NCBI GenBank assembly: GCA_035693025.1
Contig: DASSHI010000001.1
Location: forward strand, 62,001 to 126,000
Reading direction: 5' to 3'
Length of the DNA: 64,000 nt
Source: VRUE01 sp035693025
GTDB lineage: Bacteria > Actinomycetota > Thermoleophilia > Solirubrobacterales > 70-9
Part shown: piece by piece, positions 24,630-31,263 of the stretch
Position numbering within the stretch: the first letter of the stretch is position 1
Layout: each line of letters starts with the position of its first letter
Made by a program: the position numbers and the translations under genes
The notes under the pieces: generated by a model
What the model was told of the DNA's origin: nothing
Seen by the model: only the letters and a program-made list of their open reading frames with translations
The model's database searches: none

Positions 24630-24701
24630 GCACCAGCCGGGGCTCGAACCCGGATCCTCGGCTTACAAACCCGATCCTCTAACCGATTGAGGTACTGGTG
24701 C
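24630..24701 (-). tRNA. tRNA-Thr(UGU)-like gene heading the biosynthetic operon
   Basis: Complete cloverleaf on the minus strand: acceptor GCACCAG/CTGGTGC, D stem CCTC/GAGG with GG in the loop, T stem CCGGG/CCCGG with loop TTCGAGC, discriminator A at 24629, no encoded CCA. The anticodon loop is TTTGTAA, so the anticodon is UGU (Thr, codon ACA). Two oddities: the closing anticodon-stem pair 31:39 is G-G, and the variable loop has only four bases (GGAT). It lies 25 bases upstream of the ArgRS-like gene in the same direction, with a promoter directly in front. It could be the normal tRNA-Thr(UGU), but its place suggests a dedicated tRNA. Confidence 0.85.
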
Positions 24702-24707
24702 GTATTT

Positions 24708-24738
24708 GTTTATCGAATAGCACGGTCACTATTCAATA
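24708..24738 (-). promoter_or_regulatory. Promoter and palindromic operator of the tRNA-synthetase operon
   Basis: Reading leftward: -35-like TTGAAT (24736-24731), 17-base spacer, -10-like ATAAAC (24713-24708), then six bases to the tRNA 5' end. TATCGAATAG (24711-24720) and CTATTCAATA (24729-24738) form a 10-base inverted repeat with one mismatch around an 8-base centre and cover both promoter boxes. It is A/T-rich in a GC-rich setting and has no T tract, so an operator is more likely than a terminator. The small winged-helix gene just upstream (24829) is the obvious candidate regulator. Confidence 0.6.
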
Positions 24739-24828
24739 ATTTTGGAGTGTAACAACGAAACGCGGATCCCGTCCAGCCGGCGGGAGGGGCCGCTGCGACG
24801 GTTCCTGCGAGGCGTCGGAGGACGCGTC

Positions 24829-25104
24829 TTAGACGGCTTCGTAGAGCGGATTCGGGTCGCGCGGGGGGGACGACGGCGAGCGCCTGGCACAGCCGGAGTT
24901 GCAGAGGGCACGGCAGTGGTAGGCGACCTCGGCGAAGGGCGCGCCGGTGTCGTCGACTAGCTGCAGGCGCGTCGCCGGTTCGCTCTTCAGCAACTCGAGG
25001 ATCTGCGCCCTGGTGGGGTGCCAGAGCGCTCTCATCTCTTGGGTGGGCACGAGGTCTCCTCTTAAGTCGCTGAATTTAACCGGACGAACTGCTCGATCAG
25101 GCAT
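24829..25104 (-). CDS. Small winged-helix (ArsR-like) regulator
   Basis: 91 residues. The segment 'MRALWHPTRAQILELLKS' then 'TGAPFAEVAYHCRALCNSGC' matches the helix-turn-helix of ArsR-type repressors (H-P-x-R-x-x-I-L). The C terminus is short, and three Cys-type positions occur near the recognition helix (Cys, Cys, Cys within 'CRALCNSGC'), which might sense metal or redox state. Shorter translation from the internal Met at 25036 is possible. It lies on the same strand 127 bases before the tRNA; a palindrome in that gap is a candidate binding site. The C-terminal 'RRSPSSPPRDPNPLYE' may indicate a shifted or degenerate end. Confidence 0.6.
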   Translation of the reverse strand: MPDRAVRPVKFSDLRGDLVPTQEMRALWHPTRAQILELLKSEPATRLQLVDDTGAPFAEVAYHCRALCNSGCARRSPSSPPRDPNPLYEAV

Positions 25105-25195
25105 CTTTGCTTAATCGTGATGACTTTGCAGGACAAAGTAGACATATGGGCCGGCTCGGCGCATTCCATCCCGCACTTTCGGGAAAATCGATCGC

Positions 25196-26194
25196 ATGCT
25201 GACGATCGCAGTCACCGGCCCGACGGGTGAGATCGGCAAGTCCTTCATCTCGGCGCTGGAGCGCGCGCCCGAGGTCGAGCGCGTGATCGGCATGGCGCGG
25301 CGGCCCTTCGACCTCGGCGCTCAGGGCTGGGAGAAGACCGAATACCGGCGCGGTGACATCCTCGATCGCGACGCGGTCGAGGCGCTCGTCGCCGAGGCCG
25401 ACGTCGTCGTCCACCTCGCCTTCGTGATCGTCGCCGGGCGGGGCGAGAGCCGCGAGATCAACCTGACCGGCTCGCGCAACGTCTTCGAGGCGGCTGCCGC
25501 GGCCGGCGCCAAGCGCCTCGTCTACACCTCCTCGGTCGCCGCCTACGGCTTCCACCGCAGCCTGCCGTCGCTGCTCAGCGAGGACGAGCCGGTGCGCGGC
25601 ACCGCCCGCCATCCCTACTCGGCCGACAAGGCCGAGGTCGAGGCCGAGCTGCATCGTGCGCTGGAGGGCTCGGCGACCGAGGCCTTCGTCTTCCGCCCCT
25701 GCATCGTGGCCGGACCGCGGGCGCCGCTGCTGCTCGAGCTGGTGCCGCTGCTCTCACTCGGGCAGAAGTTGCCCGGCCCGGTGCGCTGGGCGCTCGGCAG
25801 GGCGCCATCGCTGCGGCCGGTGCTGCCAGATCCGGGCGTGCCCTTCCAGCTGGTCCACCACGATGACGTCGCCGCCGCGCTCACCGCCGCGGTGATCGGC
25901 CACGGCGAGCCCGGCATCTACAACCTCGCCGGGCCCGGGGAGCTGACCGTCTCCGACCTCGCGGAGGAGCTCGGCTGGCACTCGCTGCCCGCGCCGCAGC
26001 TCGCCGTCGGCGTCGCAGCCGAGGCGGTCGCTCCCTTCCTGCCCTTCCTGCCGCCCGAGGCGGCCTGGATCGAGACCGTGCGCCGGCCGGTGCTGATGGA
26101 CACGTCGCGGGCGCGCCGCAAGCTGCACTGGATGCCGCATCACGATGCGCGGGAGACTCTGCGGGAAACGATCGCCGCTGTGCGGGCGGGGTAG
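25196..26194 (+). CDS. NAD-dependent epimerase/dehydratase (extended SDR)
   Basis: 332 residues. The N terminus has the Rossmann motif 'ITIAVTGPTGEIGKSFISAL'-like glycine pattern (TGPTGEIG), 'VVHLAFVIVAGRGE' for the nucleotide ribose loop, and the catalytic pair in 'RLVYTSSVAAYG' (Ser/Thr) and 'HPYSADKAEVE' (Tyr-x3-Lys). Such proteins act on sugar nucleotides or on NAD(P)H-dependent isomerisation; the substrate is not evident. The last third is divergent. The ATG at 25196 is 10 bases after a GGGAAAA-like ribosome site. It is divergent from the winged-helix gene. Confidence 0.8.
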   Translation: MLTIAVTGPTGEIGKSFISALERAPEVERVIGMARRPFDLGAQGWEKTEYRRGDILDRDAVEALVAEADVVVHLAFVIVAGRGESREINLTGSRNVFEAAAAAGAKRLVYTSSVAAYGFHRSLPSLLSEDEPVRGTARHPYSADKAEVEAELHRALEGSATEAFVFRPCIVAGPRAPLLLELVPLLSLGQKLPGPVRWALGRAPSLRPVLPDPGVPFQLVHHDDVAAALTAAVIGHGEPGIYNLAGPGELTVSDLAEELGWHSLPAPQLAVGVAAEAVAPFLPFLPPEAAWIETVRRPVLMDTSRARRKLHWMPHHDARETLRETIAAVRAG

Positions 26195-26212
26195 GTCCCT
26201 ACACTCGGCGGG

Positions 26213-26584
26213 GTGACCGTTCATGAGAGCGAATCGACCTTCGTCCTGTATCGGCGGGGGGTTGAGTTGCTGGAGGATGCGGCGTTTGAGCAGGCGACCA
26301 TTCCGTTGGAGGCGGCGGCGCGGCGGGCTCCGGAGAAGTCCTCGGTGCGCGAGGCGCTGGGACGGGCCTACTTTCGCTGCGGGCGCTTCGCCGCCGCCGC
26401 TGCTGAGTTCGAGGCCGTGGTCGATACCCATCAGGTCAACGACTTCGCGCACTTCTGCCTCGGGCGCGCGCTCGCCAAGACCGGTGAGACCGAGCGCGCC
26501 CGCCACCACCTGGCGCTCGCCGCCAACCTGCGCCCCGACCGCAGCGACTACCGCTTCTACAAGAACCTGCTCCCGACCGACTGA
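26213..26584 (+). CDS. Tetratricopeptide-repeat protein
   Basis: 123 residues, start GTG at 26213, 18 bases after the epimerase stop. Three TPR-like helix pairs are visible: 'GVELLEDAAFEQATIPLEAA', 'VREALGRAYFRCGRFAAAAA', and 'AHFCLGRALAKTGETERARH'. TPR proteins serve as protein-interaction scaffolds. No enzyme motif is present. It ends 18 bases before the end of the convergent protease gene. Confidence 0.8.
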   Translation: MTVHESESTFVLYRRGVELLEDAAFEQATIPLEAAARRAPEKSSVREALGRAYFRCGRFAAAAAEFEAVVDTHQVNDFAHFCLGRALAKTGETERARHHLALAANLRPDRSDYRFYKNLLPTD

Positions 26585-26602
26585 TCAGCGGGCGTCGCGA
26601 AG

Positions 26603-27529
26603 TCAGAGGCCGGCCGTGAGGCGGCCGACGTTGCGCTTGCTGAAGTAGGGGCCGAAGGTGTGCGCGCCGTCGCCGCGTTTGCCGTAGCTGGTCAGGCCGT
26701 CGATCTTCGTCCCTTCGTCGATCAGCCAGCCGCCGCCGCTGGCGCCGGGGAGCCAGTGGCAGCCGATCGCGATCGTCGGTGGGCCGGGGATGCGGTAGGT
26801 GAGGACGTCGTCGCCGACGTAGGGGGAGTCGCAGTTCTGCATCCAGCGGGTCTGTCCCGGGTAGCCGAAGGTCTGGAAGTCCTGCTTGCGGCTGAGGTCG
26901 GTCGCGATCGCGACGCCGCCGCCGACCGCGTCGGCGACGCTCACGCCTTCGGCGTTGGGAGAGACGACCAGCGCGCCGACGTCGAAGTCGGGGTTGCCGA
27001 ATTCGACCCACTGCTTCAGCGCGAAGACCGACTTGCGGTGGGCGACGAAGGCGCCGAAGGGGGCGGTGTCGCCGCTATAGGCGGGGACGAACTCGAGCAG
27101 GCTGGACCAGACCGTGTGGCCGTTGGGCGGCTGCGGGCCGCTGTTGACGCAGTGCCCGGCGGTCAGCACGAGGCTGCGACTCGGCGTGTCGATTGCCGTC
27201 GCCGAGCAGAAGCCTTCGTTTTTGCCCTGGCGGATGAAGAGCCTGCCGTTGACCGCATAGGGGAGGGCGGTGGGTTCGGCGATCTGGGCAAAGCTGGCCA
27301 GCGCAGTCGGAGCCGAGCCGCCCGAGTCGTCGAGCGGCGGCGTCGAGCGCATCCGCTGCGGCGTCCAGTGGCGGGCGATTCGCGCCGCCTCGCCGCCCGC
27401 GGCTGCGCTGGGGTGGAGGCGGCCCGATTCCCGCGCGGCGGCCGGCGCCGCGAGCGGCAGCGCCGCCAGGCAGGCGAGGATGAATGCGCCCGCAGTGCGG
27501 AGCGCGAGGCTCTGCGGACCCATTCGCAT
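26603..27529 (-). CDS. Secreted trypsin-like serine protease
   Basis: 308 residues. A signal peptide of about 30 residues ends at 'LAAPAAAR'. The chymotrypsin-fold triad is 'VLTAGHCV' (His), 'NPDFDVGALVV' (Asp) and 'WLPGASGGGWL' (Ser in GASGG). Two Cys pairs, near 'FCSATAI' and 'HCV', suggest disulfides. The protein should act outside the cell; no chaperone or inhibitor is adjacent. Glutamate is mainly GAA here, unlike the surrounding genes. Confidence 0.85.
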   Translation of the reverse strand: MRMGPQSLALRTAGAFILACLAALPLAAPAAARESGRLHPSAAAGGEAARIARHWTPQRMRSTPPLDDSGGSAPTALASFAQIAEPTALPYAVNGRLFIRQGKNEGFCSATAIDTPSRSLVLTAGHCVNSGPQPPNGHTVWSSLLEFVPAYSGDTAPFGAFVAHRKSVFALKQWVEFGNPDFDVGALVVSPNAEGVSVADAVGGGVAIATDLSRKQDFQTFGYPGQTRWMQNCDSPYVGDDVLTYRIPGPPTIAIGCHWLPGASGGGWLIDEGTKIDGLTSYGKRGDGAHTFGPYFSKRNVGRLTAGL

Positions 27530-27552
27530 CGACCAAGGATAGAGCGGGGCGC

Positions 27553-28272
27553 CTAAGTGACCAGGGGGATCACGCAGCGGTAGGCGTGGGACTCGGTCGA
27601 GAGGCCGGAATCAATTTCGCTGGAAGACGAGATAGTCACCACCCCATAGACATCAATCCCCGAAACGTTTGTTAGATCTCCCGACCACTCGTCCCCCTGG
27701 TCCAGGCTCACGCCCGGTTCTTCGGCGAACGCCGCCAGCTCCAGCGCGGCCGGCAGCTCGCCGCCGCGGGCGGCGCATTTGCGCGCTGCGGTCGGCGCGT
27801 TGACGGCGCTGCTCGCCGAGCTCTCCCAGCAGGCGCCGGCGAAGGGCGTCGTGCCCGGCAGGCAGCCGACGTTGTGGCCGTTGACCGTCTGCGCGTCGAC
27901 CGCGTTGACGGCATTGAGCGCCGTCTGCGCGTCGACCGCGCTCTGCGCCGTGTCGGCGGCGTCGGCGTGCGCCGCGCTCGGCACCTGGCCGAGCGTCAGC
28001 TCGTTGATGTCAGCGCCGGTCAGCGGCGCGTTGGCGGCCACCTGCGGGATGACTCCCGGCTTCAGCAGGCCGGCCGGGATCGAATGGGGCTTGAGCCGAT
28101 TCGCCCCGACCGAATGAGGCTTGAGCCGGTTGCCGGGAATCGACTTGGCCCGGATTGCCTTGCCATCGATCTTCGCCCGCTTCGCTGCGTAGACGCTGCC
28201 GCCGAGCGCCACGAACAGCGCCAAGACCGCGATCGCCATCGCCGGCGAGTGCCGCCACATTCCCTGCCGCAT
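27553..28272 (-). CDS. Secreted protein with low-complexity repeats, function unknown
   Basis: 239 residues. An N-terminal membrane anchor/signal (MAIAVLALFVALGGSVYA) is followed by repeats: 'NRLKPHS' twice, and a Val/Asp/Ala/Thr run 'DAADTAQSAVDAQTALNAVN' that resembles the pentapeptide-like coils of other actinobacterial surface proteins. A small C-terminal domain has three Cys (GCLPG..., ACWES, RKCAARG) and ends '...HAYRCVIPLVT'. I recognise the type as common in Thermoleophilia but no function. Confidence 0.65.
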   Translation of the reverse strand: MRQGMWRHSPAMAIAVLALFVALGGSVYAAKRAKIDGKAIRAKSIPGNRLKPHSVGANRLKPHSIPAGLLKPGVIPQVAANAPLTGADINELTLGQVPSAAHADAADTAQSAVDAQTALNAVNAVDAQTVNGHNVGCLPGTTPFAGACWESSASSAVNAPTAARKCAARGGELPAALELAAFAEEPGVSLDQGDEWSGDLTNVSGIDVYGVVTISSSSEIDSGLSTESHAYRCVIPLVT

Positions 28273-28439
28273 GCCTGCCCCCGTAAACGTAGGAGTTTTC
28301 AGAATGGGCGGCGAGCCTATGCGGCGCCGGCCGGTCCGCTCAAGAAAGCTGGACGAACGTTCAAGCTTGCTCCAGATCGGTCACTTCGAATCCGACGAAC
28401 AAAGGGATCCGTATCGGTGGCGGGTAGACTCACCCCGCG

Positions 28440-28612
28440 TAATCGGTCGGTGGTCAAGGGAAGTCCGGTGTGAAACCGGCGCGGTCCCGCCACTGTGACC
28501 GGGTTGAAGGAAGCCGCAGGCGCATCTGCGCCGGCCACTGGGGGCGACACTGAGCTCCCGGGAAGGTGCGGCCGACCGAGTCCCGGAAGCCAGGAGACCT
28601 GTCCCCGGCCAG
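28440..28612 (+). promoter_or_regulatory. Cobalamin riboswitch
   Basis: Conserved B12-box elements are in order: GGTGGTCAAGGGAAGTCCGG, then GTGTGAAACCGGCGCGGTCC and CGCCACTGTGACC, and finally the GCCAGGAGACCTG box near 28589-28602. The 3' end is followed by a small stem (AGCC/GGCT and ACCCT/AGGGT, 28611-28641) that includes the GAGGAAAGG ribosome site of the next gene, a possible expression platform. A -10-like TAGACT is at 28425-28430. The stretch 28273-28424 before it holds no other feature I can support. Repression by adenosyl- or hydroxocobalamin is expected. Confidence 0.95.
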
Positions 28613-28644
28613 CCATGACAACCCTCGAGGAAAGGGTGGCTTAA

Positions 28645-29388
28645 ATGCCAAGATCTATTCCGTTTCGGCTGGTTGCAGCGTGTGTGCTCGTTTTCGTCCT
28701 CGTCCTCTCCCTGGCGTCCGCCGCGGCGGCAAAGTCTCCCGTCGCGAGCCTGCGGGTCGTCGGCGCCGGCGGCAAGCTGCTGGACGAAGACAGCTTCGGG
28801 CTCGCCGCCGTATCGATAAAGGCGAGCCCGCGGGCGACCTGCTTCGGGGCCGGCACCGGCGGCAGCGGCAAGGCCGTGTCGGTGGAGAGCCCGAGCGCGC
28901 TCAGCATGCTCGTGCAGGCATCCAGGTCCACTCGGGCTCTGCGCCCGGTCCAGCTCACCGATGCCTTCTCGTTCGGGCTCGGGCTCTGCAACGTCGGTGG
29001 CTCCAAGGCGAACAAGAAGCTCTCCTGGTACCTGAAGGTCAATCACGTCAACCCTGAAGTGGGTGGCGAATCGGTCAAGGTCCACGCCGGCGACGAAGTG
29101 CTCTGGGCGCTGGAGCCCTTCCCCTACCCGCAGGAGCTCTCGCTCGTCGCGCCCCGCGTGGCGACGACCGGGGAGCCGTTCGAGGTGCGGGTCTTCGGCT
29201 ACAACCAGAAGGGCAAGAAGAAGCCGGTCGCTGGAGCGGTCGTGACCGGCGCGAGCGCGCCGACCGGCAGCGACGGGCGTGCCACGGTCACGCTGCAGGA
29301 AACGCAGACCCTGTTCGCCCGCCACGGCAAGGACATCCCTTCCAACGGAGCATTCGTCTGCGCCGGGGGCAACGGGGTGCTCTGCTAG
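28645..29388 (+). CDS. Exported DUF4430-type protein with Ig-like C-terminal domain
   Basis: 247 residues, signal peptide (VFVLVLSLASAAAAKS, cut near residue 28). Residues 32-155 look like DUF4430: a strand 'VASLRVVGAGGKLL', then 'LSWYLKVNHVNPEVGGESVK' and 'VHAGDEVLWALEPF', the final WYLxVN...GDxxxW pattern of the family. Residues 160-235 ('ATTGEPFEVRVFGYNQKG', 'VTGASAPTGSDGRATVTL') form an Ig-like/CNA-like strand domain. DUF4430 is also the C-terminal beta domain of animal transcobalamin. With the riboswitch upstream it is a likely extracellular B12 binder. Two Cys at the end (CAGGNGVLC) may form a disulfide. Confidence 0.75.
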   Translation: MPRSIPFRLVAACVLVFVLVLSLASAAAAKSPVASLRVVGAGGKLLDEDSFGLAAVSIKASPRATCFGAGTGGSGKAVSVESPSALSMLVQASRSTRALRPVQLTDAFSFGLGLCNVGGSKANKKLSWYLKVNHVNPEVGGESVKVHAGDEVLWALEPFPYPQELSLVAPRVATTGEPFEVRVFGYNQKGKKKPVAGAVVTGASAPTGSDGRATVTLQETQTLFARHGKDIPSNGAFVCAGGNGVLC

Positions 29389-29404
29389 TCGCGGAACCGC
29401 TGCG

Positions 29405-30334
29405 ATGAGCCGCCACGCCTGGGTGGTCGCGGTCGCGTTGCTTGGCGCAGCGCTCGCGGCCACCGGCTGCGGCTTCGGAGCGGGGGCGGACGTCGGCGAG
29501 GTGTCGCTGACGGTGACCCGCGATTACGGGGCACAGCGGCTGCTGGCGCCGGTGCACGACGAAGCGACCGAATCGGACACCGTGATGCGGCTCCTGGACC
29601 GCAGCGCCGACATCACGACCCGCTATGGCGGCGGCTTCGTCAGCTCGATCGACGGATTGTCCGAAGCCAGTCGCGACGGGCGCCGCTACGACTGGTTCTT
29701 CTATGTCGACGGGGTCGAGTCGTCGGTCGGCGCGGCTGACTTCCCCCTGCGTGGCGGCGACGCGATCTGGTGGGACTACCGCGCCTGGTCGGCGGCCGAG
29801 CGCGTGCCCGCCGTGGTCGGCTCCTGGCCGCAGCCGCTCAGTGGCGGCTACGAAGGCAAGCGGCACCCGGTGACGGTCGAATGCCGCGCTGCGGGCGCGG
29901 CCTGCGGCCTGGTGCGCAGCCGCCTCGCCGCCGCCGGGGTCGAAGCGGCGGCGGGCGCTCCCCAGGGCGCGATCCGCGTCCTCGTCGGCCCCTGGTCGCA
30001 CCTGCGCGGTGACCCGGCCGCGGCGCAGCTCGACGCGGGCCCGCAGGCCAGCGGCGTCTTCGCCGAATTCGCGGCCGCTCCCGGCCTGCCGGGGGGCGTT
30101 GCGCTTCGCGCCCTCGACGAAAGCGGTGCAACCGCGCGCGAGCTCGGGCCTAGCGCCGGCCTGGTCGCCGCCACCCGTCGCTACGGGGCGCCGCCCGTAT
30201 GGCTGGTCACCGGCGCGACGACGGCGGCCACGCGCGCCGCCGCGGGCCTGCTCGACGCAGCCCACCTGCGCGACCATTACGCCGTGGCGATCGAGAACGG
30301 CCGGGAGACGCCGCTGCCGCTGGGCGAACGATGA
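29405..30334 (+). CDS. DUF4430 lipoprotein
   Basis: 309 residues. The lipobox is 'LAATGC' (Cys about residue 21). The DUF4430 domain is clear: 'TVMRLLDRSADITTRYGGGF', 'SSIDGLSEASRDG', 'YDWFFYVDGVESSVGAADF' and 'LRGGDAIWWDYRAWSAAE'. This matches the beta-domain pattern of transcobalamins better than the previous gene. The C-terminal 180 residues are a second globular domain I do not recognise. The ATG at 29405 follows the previous stop by 17 bases, and its stop overlaps the next start (ATGA). Likely a membrane-tethered B12-binding protein feeding the ECF importer. Confidence 0.8.
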   Translation: MSRHAWVVAVALLGAALAATGCGFGAGADVGEVSLTVTRDYGAQRLLAPVHDEATESDTVMRLLDRSADITTRYGGGFVSSIDGLSEASRDGRRYDWFFYVDGVESSVGAADFPLRGGDAIWWDYRAWSAAERVPAVVGSWPQPLSGGYEGKRHPVTVECRAAGAACGLVRSRLAAAGVEAAAGAPQGAIRVLVGPWSHLRGDPAAAQLDAGPQASGVFAEFAAAPGLPGGVALRALDESGATARELGPSAGLVAATRRYGAPPVWLVTGATTAATRAAAGLLDAAHLRDHYAVAIENGRETPLPLGER

Positions 30335-31263
30335 GGTCGCCCTTCGCCTACACGCCGCGATCGGGACCGCTGCAGGCGGCCTCGCCCGGTGCCGCGGTTG
30401 CCTACCTCGGTGCCCTCGTCACGGTCTCCTTCCTCTACTCGAGCCCGCTGGTCCTCTTCGCGGTAGGGGTCTCCGCGCTGCTGGCGGGATACTCGGCAGG
30501 CGCCGGCGGGGCCGTGCGGGTGGCGTTGCGCATGAGCCTGACCCTGGCGCTGCTGATCGTCGTCGTCAACGCGCTCGTCGTCGACCGCGGTGAGACCGTG
30601 CTGCTGCGGCTCGGCGAGTGGCCGCTGTTGGGGCAGGTGGACGTGACCGCCGAGGCGCTCGTCTCGGGCGCGGCGATCGGCCTGCGCGCCGCCGCGACGA
30701 TGGTCGCCTTCGCCGTCTACTCGGCCTGCGTCGATCCCGATCGGGTGCTGCGCGCCCTGCGCCCCGTGGCCGGCCGCTCGGCCCTCACCGCGGCGCTGAT
30801 CTCGCGCCTCGTCCCGGTCGCCGCGGCCGATGCGACCCGCCTGCGCGACGCCGCCCGCCTGCGCGGCCCCGCCGCCGCGCCCCTGGGTCGCGCTGCGCTG
30901 GCCCGTCGCCTCCTCGCCGGCTCGCTCGACCGCGCCGTAGACGTCGCCGCCACCCTCGAGCTGCGCGGCTACAGCCTCGAATCGCCGCGCCGTCACCGCT
31001 CAATCGAAGGATTTGGGGGTCTCCGGGCCCCCAAATCCTTCTTTCGAGAGCCTCGGAGTCTGGGGCGCGCCAGGTCGCGCTATGACCGGCGCTTCTACCT
31101 CGTCGGGGCGGTCGTGCTCGCTGCCGCGATCGCGGGCAAGGCGGTGGGCGCCGATGCTTTCCATGCCTACCCCACGGTGGGATGGGGCCTGGAGCCGTCC
31201 ACCATCGTCCTCTCGGCCCTGATCGTCTTCGTCGGCCTTGCCCCGAGGAGGCGCGATGCCTGA
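30331..31263 (+). CDS. ecfT: EcfT / CbiQ-type transmembrane component of an ECF importer
   Basis: 310 residues with about five or six membrane segments. The coupling motif common to EcfT proteins is visible as 'AARLRGPAAAPLGRAALARR' and 'ELRGYSLESPRRHRSI' (two Ala-Arg-Gly type signatures that contact the ATPases). It links the S component to the ATPases. Start ATG at 30331 overlaps the lipoprotein stop. The stretch encoded by 31006-31041 is a perfect palindrome that inserts about 12 residues (EGFGGLRAPKSF) after the second coupling motif. The gene's stop overlaps the next start. Confidence 0.85.
   Translation: MRSPFAYTPRSGPLQAASPGAAVAYLGALVTVSFLYSSPLVLFAVGVSALLAGYSAGAGGAVRVALRMSLTLALLIVVVNALVVDRGETVLLRLGEWPLLGQVDVTAEALVSGAAIGLRAAATMVAFAVYSACVDPDRVLRALRPVAGRSALTAALISRLVPVAAADATRLRDAARLRGPAAAPLGRAALARRLLAGSLDRAVDVAATLELRGYSLESPRRHRSIEGFGGLRAPKSFFREPRSLGRARSRYDRRFYLVGAVVLAAAIAGKAVGADAFHAYPTVGWGLEPSTIVLSALIVFVGLAPRRRDA
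31006..31041. repeat. Perfect 14-base inverted repeat inside ecfT
   Basis: GAAGGATTTGGGGG (31006-31019) and CCCCCAAATCCTTC (31028-31041) around an 8-base loop. The A/T core is unlike the surrounding codons, and the encoded residues fit no conserved EcfT motif. It is either a short palindromic insertion tolerated by the protein or an internal hairpin that changes expression within the operon. Confidence 0.7.

Noticed and set aside
24711..24738. Rho-independent terminator of the winged-helix gene
   Set aside because: Stem is A/T-rich and no T tract follows in the leftward direction; it overlaps good promoter boxes instead.
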